Below, piece by piece: positions 16,867 to 24,950 of a stretch of DNA of 64,000 nt. Under the pieces are notes generated by a model. The model saw only the letters and a list, made by a program, of their open reading frames with translations. It did no database searches and was not told where the DNA came from. This DNA comes from Chryseobacterium sp. JM1 (GTDB lineage Bacteria; Bacteroidota; Bacteroidia; Flavobacteriales; Weeksellaceae). Position numbers and translations under genes: made by a program. The stretch spans positions 1-64,000 of the forward strand of contig NZ_JPRN01000019.1 of NCBI RefSeq assembly GCF_000737715.1. Reading direction: 5' to 3'. How positions within the stretch are numbered: the stretch's first letter is position 1; each line of letters opens with the position of its first letter.

Positions 16867-19023
16867 TTAGAATTTAAAGGCAAAGTTGGCAAGGATCTCT
16901 CTAGGCTTCTGAGGCTGGCCGTAGAAATTCCAGTAGGTGTCATTCAGTGCGTTATTCATCTTCACCCCAATTCTGTATTTCTTTTTATCATAGAAAACAG
17001 TGGCTCCTACAGTGGTATAAGCCGGTGCCAGGAAATGATTGGTGATATTGATATAGGTTTTGTCTACAAAATTAAATCCTGCCCCAAATCCCAGACCTTC
17101 ATAGGAGCCGTCCATGATCTTGTAGCTGGTCCAGAGATTGGCGACATGCTTTGGTGTCCACGCGATTCTTTTTCCGTTATTCACGCCTCTGTCGTCGTAT
17201 TTGTTGTCATTGTATCCGTATCCGGCAACGATATTCCAGCCTTTGAAAGGATTCACGATAACGTCCATTTCAAACCCCTGATTTTTGATCTTTCCATCCT
17301 GCATACTGCCCAAACCGCCCGGAACAGCAATGAGTCTGTTGTTGACATTCATATTGTAATAGGTAATGGTGGAAAGTAATTTTTTATGAAACAGATCGAG
17401 TTTAAAACCACCTTCAAACTGGTTCCCCTGCTCAGGTTCCCAGCTTGTAAGAACGCCATCCTGGTTCAGAGACGGTGCAAAATTTTTAAAACCGTTGACA
17501 TAGTTCGCGAAAAATGAGATTTCATTTTTTACAATTTCATATACCAAACCGAATTTTGGTGAAAACTGTGTCTGACTGTAATTTCCGGTTCCTTTTACTC
17601 CATTGGTTTTGAGATCATCATTTTTATAGTTGTCCATTCTTAAACTCGCCATTACCAGTAAATGGTCTGTAATATTGAGGACATTGGACGCATAAACGCT
17701 GAAAGTACTGAAATGGCTGATTTCGTAATTAGTCGGTTTTACTTTACTGGTGGGATCATTGGGAATTCTTTCAAGATTTTCAACCAGACTTCTGGAGATA
17801 GGCTGCCAGGCAGAGGCTTCGTCCAGCTTAATAATATCATAAGGAGCAAACACAGAACCTACGGTATCTGTAGCACTTCTTTTGAACATTCCGTACTGAT
17901 TTTTCGTGCTTTGCTGATAATAATCCAGCCCCACTACAAGTCTGTTTCTCAGATTCCCGATCTTAAAATCTCCGATAAAATTCTGCTGAATATTATCCGT
18001 AGTCACTTTATAGCTGTCAAAAGGACGAATTCCACGACTTACCGTATTATTGTCGAGATAGCTTAATACTAAAAATATAGATCCGTTTTCATTAGCTTCT
18101 CCTCTTTGGTATGAAGTTCTGGAAGTCCACTGATCATTGAATTTATGGGTCACCTCAGCCATCGTGACAAAATTGGTTCTTTTCGAGCCGATATCATTGC
18201 TGGTAAATGATCTGTCGTGAGCTCCTGTAAGGTCTTTCATGGAACCGATCGTTAATTTTTCGGACTGCCTTACGTAAGCATTTAGTGTTTTTTCCGGTGC
18301 ATGGAATTCTGTATCCAAAGTCACCGTTGTTTTATCACTCACTTTATACAGAATACTTCCTGAGAAAAACAGCCCTTTATTGTAGCCTGCATCCTGAAAA
18401 GAATCCTGGGAATATGCTGCCACATTAAATCTTGCCAATGCTGTCTTTTCCTTATTCAAAGGGGTATTCACATCAGCTGTAATCCTGTTCATTCCCCAAC
18501 TTCCTGTCGTATAACCGATGATTCCCCCGAAATTTTCCTGTGGCTTTTTGGTGACAATATTCACGATACCTCCATAATTGGCGAGGGTTCCGCCGAAAAG
18601 AGTTCCCGAAGGCCCTTTGATCACCTCTACTCTCTCCACATTGGCAATTTCCGACTGTACTCTGGGATTCTGAAGTAGACCGTTTCTGAAGTTAGCAGAA
18701 GAGCTGAAGCCTCTTAGAAAGATATCGTTTCCACTGTCGTTCACGCTATTACTCACCACCACTCCCGGTGCGGAAGCCATTGCCGTATTAAAATCAACGG
18801 CGTTCATTTCGCTGATGATTTCTTTCGGGACAATGTTGTACACGGTAGGATTTTCAAGGTTTTCGAGAGGTAGTCTCGCTACAGATTCAGATTTTTTTGT
18901 TCTGTAATTGTGGGTTCCCTGCAGTGACACGGACTGAATTTCAGAAACTTTGATGGTATCCGTTTCCTGGGCACTCAGCATCGTTGCCGCCAGAAAGGAA
19001 GCAGAAATAATTATTCTTTTCAT
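16867..19023 (-). CDS. TonB-dependent siderophore receptor
   Basis: A 718-residue outer-membrane receptor. It has signal peptide MKRIIISASFLAATMLSAQ, a TonB-box-like segment shortly after (DTIKVSEIQSVSL), a plug domain containing VERVEVIKGPSGTLFGG and GGIVNIVTKKP, and then a 22-strand barrel ending in a C-terminal Phe (ILANFAFKF). The plug signature is that of siderophore rather than SusC-type receptors. It leads the receptor, PepSY, esterase operon, which together would import and release iron from a siderophore. Confidence 0.93.
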   Translation of the reverse strand: MKRIIISASFLAATMLSAQETDTIKVSEIQSVSLQGTHNYRTKKSESVARLPLENLENPTVYNIVPKEIISEMNAVDFNTAMASAPGVVVSNSVNDSGNDIFLRGFSSSANFRNGLLQNPRVQSEIANVERVEVIKGPSGTLFGGTLANYGGIVNIVTKKPQENFGGIIGYTTGSWGMNRITADVNTPLNKEKTALARFNVAAYSQDSFQDAGYNKGLFFSGSILYKVSDKTTVTLDTEFHAPEKTLNAYVRQSEKLTIGSMKDLTGAHDRSFTSNDIGSKRTNFVTMAEVTHKFNDQWTSRTSYQRGEANENGSIFLVLSYLDNNTVSRGIRPFDSYKVTTDNIQQNFIGDFKIGNLRNRLVVGLDYYQQSTKNQYGMFKRSATDTVGSVFAPYDIIKLDEASAWQPISRSLVENLERIPNDPTSKVKPTNYEISHFSTFSVYASNVLNITDHLLVMASLRMDNYKNDDLKTNGVKGTGNYSQTQFSPKFGLVYEIVKNEISFFANYVNGFKNFAPSLNQDGVLTSWEPEQGNQFEGGFKLDLFHKKLLSTITYYNMNVNNRLIAVPGGLGSMQDGKIKNQGFEMDVIVNPFKGWNIVAGYGYNDNKYDDRGVNNGKRIAWTPKHVANLWTSYKIMDGSYEGLGFGAGFNFVDKTYINITNHFLAPAYTTVGATVFYDKKKYRIGVKMNNALNDTYWNFYGQPQKPREILANFAFKF

Positions 19024-19044
19024 TGTATAAGTAAGTTAGTTCCG

Positions 19045-19078
19045 CAAAATTATCTTATTTTTATTAATTCTAAATAAA
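19045..19078 (-). promoter_or_regulatory. Promoter and candidate Fur-type site of the siderophore operon
   Basis: On the minus strand a TAATTTTG -7 box (19045-19052) lies 21 bp before the receptor ATG. Upstream of it, 19060-19078 is a 19-bp imperfect palindrome (TTTATTAATTCTAAATAAA, 7 of 9 pairs) in the -33 region. Position and AT-rich dyad fit an iron repressor site; this is inference. Confidence 0.4.
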
Positions 19079-19178
19079 AACTGATACATGTCATAAAAAT
19101 TAACTTCTTATAAAATACGATGAATAGAGGGGCTAAAGGTTAAGGATGAGGATAAGGCTACAATTGGCGTTAAGTAGA

Positions 19179-20003
19179 TTAGAAGTTTTTCTGAAGAAAA
19201 TCAAAGACTTTATCGAAATGCTGATACGGTTCGGAATGGCTTCCTTTGAACGGTAGGTGTTCATAACGGTATTTGAAATGATTGTTTTTTAATCTTTGAA
19301 TGATTTTTTCAGACATTTCTGATGAAGGGCAGATTTCGTCCTCAGTTCCGGACATCAGGAGAATTGGAGCTTTGATCTGTTCGACTTTGATAAGGGATTT
19401 CTGTTCAGATTCTTTATCCTGCAGCATTGCTTCAAAGGCTTTTCTTATTTTCCGTTCCATCATAAAAGGAACTGCTGCTTCATTCACAGGAACAAAAGGA
19501 AGTTCTTTCCCGTCAAAAGTCCAGCTCGAAGTCGAAAAATGATCTGTATTTCCCGGGAAAACAGCATGGCTTCCCGACAGCCCGATGATACATGAGATAT
19601 CAGGATAGTAGCTTCCCAGGAGTAAAGCGAGATCCGCTCCTCTTGAACCACCTATCACAGCCACTTTTTCTGTGTGAACTTTCTGTTTTGAGAAGTTTAT
19701 AGCATTATGTACATCCTGAATTTCAATCTTTTCAAGCAGTTTTGGAGAATTCTTTGATCCGAAATAAGCTAGCGCAAGGAATGCATATCCTTTATCTAAA
19801 AACTGATCTCTAACTGTTTTCCAGTGCTTCGACGCCCATGCATTTCCTCCTTCCGATCCTCCAAGGCCTACAACAAGACCCTTTATATTTTGGGAAGGCT
19901 GATACAAAATGGCATCTGTATTCTTTGATTGAATGGTATCCTGAGCTTTAGTCAATGAGCATACAAACGTCAGGAGGCAGAAAATTTTAAATAATAGTTT
20001 CAT
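19179..20003 (-). CDS. Secreted acyl-CoA thioesterase/BAAT-C-like hydrolase
   Basis: Start at MKLLFKIFCLLTFVCSLTKA, giving a signal peptide; the frame extends five codons further upstream. The 274-residue protein has GLVVGLGGSEGGNAW near the N-terminus and a nucleophile elbow GGSRGADLAL. Late residues MSGTEDEICPS and FKGSHSEPY supply Asp and His. This layout matches the BAAT C-terminal acyl-transferase/thioesterase domain. The natural substrate is unknown. It follows the Crp/Fnr gene by about 60 bp on the same strand. Confidence 0.75.
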   Translation of the reverse strand: MKLLFKIFCLLTFVCSLTKAQDTIQSKNTDAILYQPSQNIKGLVVGLGGSEGGNAWASKHWKTVRDQFLDKGYAFLALAYFGSKNSPKLLEKIEIQDVHNAINFSKQKVHTEKVAVIGGSRGADLALLLGSYYPDISCIIGLSGSHAVFPGNTDHFSTSSWTFDGKELPFVPVNEAAVPFMMERKIRKAFEAMLQDKESEQKSLIKVEQIKAPILLMSGTEDEICPSSEMSEKIIQRLKNNHFKYRYEHLPFKGSHSEPYQHFDKVFDFLQKNF

Positions 20004-20062
20004 TGTTTTTTTTAACAAAAATATCTCAGCAAATCCGGATAATTTTTGCTCTAGATCAAAAA

Positions 20063-20638
20063 CTACTTTTCTGCCCGCAATCTGCTGAGTGTAGACTGGG
20101 TAATTCCGAGATAAGAGGCCGTCATTCCCAGCGGAATTCTGTGATAAATTCCTTTGTAAACCATCAGAAAATGTTTATACTTTTCTTTAGCAGTGGTGAA
20201 TCTTTGAGATGTAATCCGTTCCATAAGGTGCCCGAATACGCTTCCCATAGATAATCTTGCATACCGTTCCATTTCAGGGAAGTGATCGAATAAATAGCCC
20301 AGATCATTTATTTTGAGGCAGAAGGTTTCTGTTTTTTCGAGACAGTCGATGGAATAGATATCTTTTATGCGTCCTATAAAACTTTTTGGGGAATTGACCC
20401 ATTCGTTTTCACTGGAGAAATATTCGCTGATCTCTGTTCCGTCCTTCAGATAATAGGTTCTGGTCAATCCGTTTAGAATAAAATAGCTTTTGGTGCAGAT
20501 TTTATCAGCATCGTGTAAAAGCTCTCCCTTTTCAAAAGTCTGAAGGGATAATCTGTTCTGCAATTCTTTTTTTAAAGTCTCGCTGAGCTTTATATATTGG
20601 CTGAAGTGATGTAGAACGGGGTCAAATTCTGAGGACAT
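20063..20638 (-). CDS. Crp/Fnr-family transcriptional regulator
   Basis: A 191-residue protein with a cNMP-type sensor barrel (LLHDADKICTKSYFILNGLTRTYY) and a C-terminal HTH (PLGMTASYLGITQSTLSRLRA). It lies 23 bp after ada and so forms the third gene of a unit with the phosphonomutase-like gene and ada. The sensor has no obvious Fe-S cysteine cluster. Confidence 0.85.
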   Translation of the reverse strand: MSSEFDPVLHHFSQYIKLSETLKKELQNRLSLQTFEKGELLHDADKICTKSYFILNGLTRTYYLKDGTEISEYFSSENEWVNSPKSFIGRIKDIYSIDCLEKTETFCLKINDLGYLFDHFPEMERYARLSMGSVFGHLMERITSQRFTTAKEKYKHFLMVYKGIYHRIPLGMTASYLGITQSTLSRLRAEK

Positions 20639-20661
20639 GGCGGTGTTTTCTGTAAAGATAT

Positions 20662-21705
20662 TTAAAATAAGATAGCGCCTTCCAACTCAAGTAACTTTTG
20701 TTTTCTCCATATTCCTCCGGCATATCCCACCAATTCACCATCTGAGCCTATCACACGATGGCATGGAATGATAATGGCAATTTTATTAATTCCATTGGCT
20801 GTTCCTACGGCGCGTACGGCTTTAGGATTCCCCAAAAATTCAGACTGCTGTTTGTAGGTACGGGTTTCACCTTTGGGGATTTCTGTTAAAAGCTGCCACA
20901 CTTTTTTCTGAAAATCTGTTCCTGTGATATAAAGAGGCACCTCAAACGTTGTTCTTTTTCCTTCAAAATATTCATTCAACTCGTTTTCCAGCTGTTCAAA
21001 ATGTTTATTTTCACCCTGAACGATTTCGGCATTCATTACTTTGGACAAATGGGCCAACTGGCGGTCTATATTTTTCCGGTCTGTAAATTCGAGCAGGCAG
21101 ATTCCTTCATCGCATGAACAGGCGAACATGGGTCCTAATGGGGTCTCAATTCGTTTCAGATCAATGATGGTCCGGCGGCCTGTATTCTTAGGTGTGGTAC
21201 CAATGACTTCTTTAAAACGTTCATTGAAGCCGCTTAAACTTTCATAGCCTGAATCCAATGCCACTTCTATAATACTTTCACCATTTTTTATTTTTTTGAA
21301 TGCTTTATTCATTCTGAATTCCCGTTGAAAAGTATGAAAGGTCATTCCATGATTTTTCAGAAACCACCGCCTGATCGTTACCGGTTCAATATGTCTTTCC
21401 AGAAGATCTGCGTCTTTGATCTTTAGCGATTCATTCTGCTGCAGTTCGTCCAGCAAATCCTGAATGTAGCGGGGCGTTTCATTCAATTTTTCAAGCGGTT
21501 TGCATATTTTACAGGGTCTGTAGCCATTTTCTATCGCTTTTTCGGTATTGACAAAGAATTCTACGTTCCCTCTTTTGGGTTTTCTGGCCGTACAGGTGGG
21601 CCGGCAAAATATACCCGTGGTTTTTACAGCCATCCAGTAAATGCCTTCAAATGAGGAATCTTTTTCTAAAGATGCCTGATACATTCTTTCTTCTGTAAGT
21701 TTCAT
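20662..21705 (-). CDS. ada: Ada: bifunctional methyltransferase and AraC-type activator
   Basis: A 347-residue protein with all three Ada modules. The N-terminal zinc domain carries four Cys at 34, 38, 65 and 68 (FCRPTC, PCKIC), the site that accepts methyl groups from phosphotriesters. The AraC-type HTH lies in the middle (ALDSGYESLSGFNERFKEVIG). The C-terminal O6-methylguanine methyltransferase has PCHR with acceptor Cys315. Methylated Ada activates repair genes in other bacteria. The gene follows the phosphonomutase-like gene by 5 bp, so its promoter is probably the one at 22494-22546. Confidence 0.95.
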   Translation of the reverse strand: MKLTEERMYQASLEKDSSFEGIYWMAVKTTGIFCRPTCTARKPKRGNVEFFVNTEKAIENGYRPCKICKPLEKLNETPRYIQDLLDELQQNESLKIKDADLLERHIEPVTIRRWFLKNHGMTFHTFQREFRMNKAFKKIKNGESIIEVALDSGYESLSGFNERFKEVIGTTPKNTGRRTIIDLKRIETPLGPMFACSCDEGICLLEFTDRKNIDRQLAHLSKVMNAEIVQGENKHFEQLENELNEYFEGKRTTFEVPLYITGTDFQKKVWQLLTEIPKGETRTYKQQSEFLGNPKAVRAVGTANGINKIAIIIPCHRVIGSDGELVGYAGGIWRKQKLLELEGAILF

Positions 21706-21710
21706 GATAT

Positions 21711-22481
21711 CTAAAAAATAGGAGAAAAACTTCCGCCCTCTCCAATGGCTTTTAACGCGGTTTCTAACTGACCATAAATATACCCATTTAAGAAATTTCC
21801 TGATGAAATTCTTTTAACCCCTAACTTTTTAAGGGTTTGAAAATCCGGAAGTTCCGGCATACACATGACACTAAACGGAAGTTTTGAAGTATTAATAACG
21901 TTCTCAATGTCCTGTACTTCGGTAATGCATGGAACGAAAATTCCGTCCGCTCCTACTTCCTCAATGATTTTCATCCTGTTAATCGTTTCATCAATTACAT
22001 TGTCTACTCCCAAAAGAAACGGATCTATTCTTACATTGATGAAAATATCTATGTTCTGTTCTTTAAGCTGGAGAATGACTGCATTTAATTTTTCATAGAA
22101 ATCACGCGTACTCAATAGTTTTCTGGTTCCGTTAATGATCACACTGTCTTCGATATTGATTCCAACTACACCGGCATTTGCCAGTCTGGAAATATTTACA
22201 ACAATTTCCTCCACTGTTTTTCCATAACCTCCTTCCAAATCTACGGACAAAGGAATGGTGACGGATTTCAAAATTCTTTCAACGATATAAAAGTATTCAT
22301 CAAAGCTCATGTTTTCGCCATCCTCGTATCCCAGACTGAAGGCTACAGCGGAACTAGAAGTGGCTACTGCCTGATAACCCAGCTTTTCATATGCTCTGGC
22401 ACTTTGTACATTCCAAACGTTTCCTATTAATAACGGATCATCCTGCTTATGCAGTTCTCTGAATTTATGAATTGCTGTCAT
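21711..22481 (-). CDS. Isocitrate lyase/PEP phosphonomutase superfamily protein
   Basis: A 256-residue TIM-barrel protein with the superfamily metal site (SVDLEGGYG, then GINIEDSV) and a Ser/Thr-rich opening (NVWNVQSARAYEKLGYQAVATSSSA). These members are C-C or P-C bond enzymes of uncertain substrate. As first gene of the unit with ada, it may be part of the alkylation response. The 5-bp gap to ada implies translational coupling. Confidence 0.85.
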   Translation of the reverse strand: MTAIHKFRELHKQDDPLLIGNVWNVQSARAYEKLGYQAVATSSSAVAFSLGYEDGENMSFDEYFYIVERILKSVTIPLSVDLEGGYGKTVEEIVVNISRLANAGVVGINIEDSVIINGTRKLLSTRDFYEKLNAVILQLKEQNIDIFINVRIDPFLLGVDNVIDETINRMKIIEEVGADGIFVPCITEVQDIENVINTSKLPFSVMCMPELPDFQTLKKLGVKRISSGNFLNGYIYGQLETALKAIGEGGSFSPIF

Positions 22482-22493
22482 TTTAATTTTTTA

Positions 22494-22546
22494 TAAAAGT
22501 AATACAGATCCTGTTTCTGTACAACCGAAAAACGGACAAGTATTTT
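22494..22546 (-). promoter_or_regulatory. Promoter of the ada operon with a 28-bp shared box
   Basis: The 28-bp segment 22519-22546 is identical to 23053-23080. Both end 37 bp before the ATG of the gene they precede. Reading the minus strand, the box includes CCGTTTTTCGG and ends with CGGTTGTAC. Its TTG is 20 bp from a -7-like TACTTTTA (22494-22501). This is the layout of an activator site overlapping the -33 element. Confidence 0.65.
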
Positions 22547-23015
22547 ATATTCTTTTTACAGTACAATTAAAGCATCCTGGTTTTGCATTATGTAAATGGA
22601 TATATTCAATCTTTGGGTTTTCCAGAATTTGTAAAAGTTTTTCTTTTAAAAATTTACCTTCAGAAACATCAGCAAAAATCATCATTTCCTCTTTATTATA
22701 CCCCCGAAGTGAAAGCAATCTATGATTGAACATTACCGGAATTTCGTTGTTTTCATAAGTCTTTGTCGGTTGATTTGCCCTTACAAAAACAGGTCCGTTT
22801 GCCCGATAGGGAGAATTGACATTGTGAAAATCATAGTTGAGGAGAAAAACCATTTCATCGATTTTAGCATCTTCCAAAGTAGTCCTGCAAGGAAAACCCG
22901 GGAATTGATCTACTTTCATCTTTTTAATATGATTCTCTGCGAGTTCAGTTTCTGATAAATCATTCAAATATTCAAAATCTAAATGGTTCAATGCTTCAAA
23001 TTTAAAATTATTCAT
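22545..23015 (-). CDS. DUF1203 protein
   Basis: A 156-residue protein with DUF1203 landmarks: FPGFPCRTTLEDAKIDEMVFLLNYDFH, PYRANGPVFVRA, and the C-terminal YIHLHNAKPGCFNCTVKRI. The function of this family is not known. It has its own promoter, sharing a 28-bp box with the ada operon, which suggests joint control. Its stop codon lies just inside the upstream box of the ada operon. Confidence 0.85.
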   Translation of the reverse strand: MNNFKFEALNHLDFEYLNDLSETELAENHIKKMKVDQFPGFPCRTTLEDAKIDEMVFLLNYDFHNVNSPYRANGPVFVRANQPTKTYENNEIPVMFNHRLLSLRGYNKEEMMIFADVSEGKFLKEKLLQILENPKIEYIHLHNAKPGCFNCTVKRI

Positions 23016-23027
23016 TTCCTTTTTTTA

Positions 23028-23080
23028 CAAATTTAAATTGCCGCCGTTCACAGTACAACCGAAAAACGGACAAGTATTTT
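23028..23080 (-). promoter_or_regulatory. Promoter of the DUF1203 gene with the second copy of the shared box
   Basis: A perfect TAAATTTG -7 box (23028-23035) lies 20 bp from the TTG of the 28-bp box (23053-23080). The box is identical, base for base, to the one upstream of the ada operon and has the same 37-bp spacing to the start codon. Confidence 0.7.
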
Positions 23081-23091
23081 TCATCTCATTA

Positions 23092-23243
23092 AAAACAAAA
23101 ACCCAGCAAGAAAACTCGCGGGGTTTGAAATTATATTATCTGGTTTCGATGATTACATCGTCTCCATTTTGAAACTCATGCTTTCAATTACTTTCAGGAT
23201 GGCTTCTACTGTGTCCATGGATGTTAAACAAAAAGCGCCGTTT
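23092..23243 (-). pseudogene. Duplicated 3' end of carB with its terminator
   Basis: The segment repeats 24890-25041 at an offset of 1798 bp with few differences. On the minus strand it encodes CLTSMDTVEAILKVIESM and then SFKMETM and TAA (23153), identical to the carB C-terminus, followed by the same terminator hairpin. The reading frame upstream is lost just before the rhomboid stop codon. The duplicate has no start and is a relic. Confidence 0.9.
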
Positions 23244-23246
23244 CTC

Positions 23247-24800
23247 CTATTCTTCGTTCTGCATATCAATTTTTAATTTAAGCTGTCTTGACATTATGAT
23301 TCCAATTATAAATCCACTTAAGAGGCCTCCAATATGGGCAGCATTATCAACACCGCCAGTAAGACCCATAAGTAAATTAAAGCCAACAAAAACAAGTGTG
23401 CTTAATAAAAATGCTTTGCCAAAATCAGGTGGAAACACTTTAAGTAATAAGGCTGCTAAAAAGAAACCATACAGTCCAAAAATAGCACCCGAAGCTCCAA
23501 TACTTACTGTAGCAGGATACCACCAGATACTGGCAGCACTTGCTAGTATCCCTGTTGTCAAATAAACAAGTAAATATCTGGTCTTTCCCAAAAGCGGTTC
23601 AAGGAAAACACCTACAAATAAAAGCCCAAATATATTGGCTGACATGTGCATAAGCCCACCATGCATAAAAGTATTTGTCACGAGCCTCCACCATTGGCCG
23701 TCAGTCGTGACTGGTCTGTAATTAGCTCCCCAGCTTAATAAATCATCTCCTTTGAAAGATATAAGGCCAAAACCAGCAATAACCATTGCAATAAAAACGA
23801 GTACATTCAGGTTAATAATTATTGGGGTAATAAAAAAATCTTTTTTGGGGATGAAAAATTCAAATATTTCTTTCAGATCTGTATCTTTTTCAGTCCTCCC
23901 GCTTTTAAAATCTTCCAATCGCCTTTTATCAAACTTAGAAAATAATAAAAGTATAAAGTACACTAAGATTCCAATTCCCAGTGAACCAAAAATCCATTCT
24001 AACTTTTTACCATTTCTATTTTCAAAAGGCTCATTTTGAGCTTTAAAAATTATCTGATCATTCCCATTGATCATTCCTAAATTTGAAATGGCTTTATTAA
24101 ATTCATCATGATCTTCAGTATTTCCCATTATTTCTAAATACTTGAATTTGCTAAAGTCAGTTTTTTCAAATTCTTTTTGTTTTTGTTCTGCAAATATTTT
24201 GTATTTAGTTTTTTTTTCCTGATCTGAAAGATTGTTGCTTATCCGTTCACTATATTGCTTTCCTAACCAAAATTTACTTTCTGCTCTTGCTGTGTCGGAA
24301 ATGCTTTTTAAAATTGGCATCGCAACATAGATCAGCATATTAAAGTTTGTATTATTTTTCCCGGTTACCGTTACTGTATTTTGCACAGCAATATGTCTCT
24401 TGTCGATGTAGTAATTCTTTAAAGAATAATATTTAGTTTTTTCACTCTTATCAATTTGTGATATATTTTCAACTTCTGTAAGCTTACCTATAGCAGTTAC
24501 TAAATATTCCTGAGCAATTATGGTAGGAATTGCTATAGCGACGCAAGCAATAAACTGGTATAAAAATGAAGCATTTTCATTTTTGAAATACAACAACTTT
24601 ATTTTTGGCCTCAGCCAAATTAATATTGGAATAAAAGGAAGTCCAAAAGGCAGCCAAAATCTCACAATCTGTTCTTTCAGTGGAATTTCCGCTTTGATAA
24701 ATAATATCCAATGCAAAAAAGTATATCCTACAATAAAACAAATTGCAATAATCAAAAAGGGTTTAAAAATTAATTTTAGTTTGTCCAAAATTTCGTTCAT
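23247..24800 (-). CDS. Rhomboid-family intramembrane serine protease with a large N-terminal domain
   Basis: A 517-residue membrane protein. The C-terminal half is a rhomboid: HMSANIFGLLFVG, catalytic Ser in GASGAIFG and catalytic His in DNAAHIGGLLSGF. The N-terminal half has about four membrane helices and a soluble stretch (about residues 110-260) rich in Lys and Glu that I do not recognise. Rhomboids cleave within membrane helices; the substrate is unknown. The gene is bracketed by two copies of the carB 3' end, as if inserted there. Confidence 0.88.
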   Translation of the reverse strand: MNEILDKLKLIFKPFLIIAICFIVGYTFLHWILFIKAEIPLKEQIVRFWLPFGLPFIPILIWLRPKIKLLYFKNENASFLYQFIACVAIAIPTIIAQEYLVTAIGKLTEVENISQIDKSEKTKYYSLKNYYIDKRHIAVQNTVTVTGKNNTNFNMLIYVAMPILKSISDTARAESKFWLGKQYSERISNNLSDQEKKTKYKIFAEQKQKEFEKTDFSKFKYLEIMGNTEDHDEFNKAISNLGMINGNDQIIFKAQNEPFENRNGKKLEWIFGSLGIGILVYFILLLFSKFDKRRLEDFKSGRTEKDTDLKEIFEFFIPKKDFFITPIIINLNVLVFIAMVIAGFGLISFKGDDLLSWGANYRPVTTDGQWWRLVTNTFMHGGLMHMSANIFGLLFVGVFLEPLLGKTRYLLVYLTTGILASAASIWWYPATVSIGASGAIFGLYGFFLAALLLKVFPPDFGKAFLLSTLVFVGFNLLMGLTGGVDNAAHIGGLLSGFIIGIIMSRQLKLKIDMQNEE

Positions 24801-24892
24801 GTTTTCCAGGTGTTACTCTTTTATAAAGTGCCATTAATCATTGCAGCCAGCATCTGTGCTGCATTTAAAGTTTGTAAAAACCCACAAAATTA

Positions 24893-24925
24893 AACAAAAA
24901 CCCCGCAAGAAAACTCGCGAGGCTT
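24893..24925 (-). terminator. Terminator of the pyrB-carA-carB unit
   Basis: On the minus strand AGCCTCGCGAG pairs with CTTGCGGGGTT (G-U pairs), followed by TTTTGTTT. A near copy sits at 23095-23128. Confidence 0.8.
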
Positions 24926-24950
24926 GAAATATATCATCTGAATCCGATGA

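Noticed and set aside
16627..17379. A 250-codon open frame on the plus strand
   Set aside because: It is antisense to the PepSY and TonB receptor genes, both of which have strong family motifs.
23092..24925. Composite transposon carrying the rhomboid gene
   Set aside because: The flanking repeats are carB 3' ends rather than insertion sequences, and no transposase is present.
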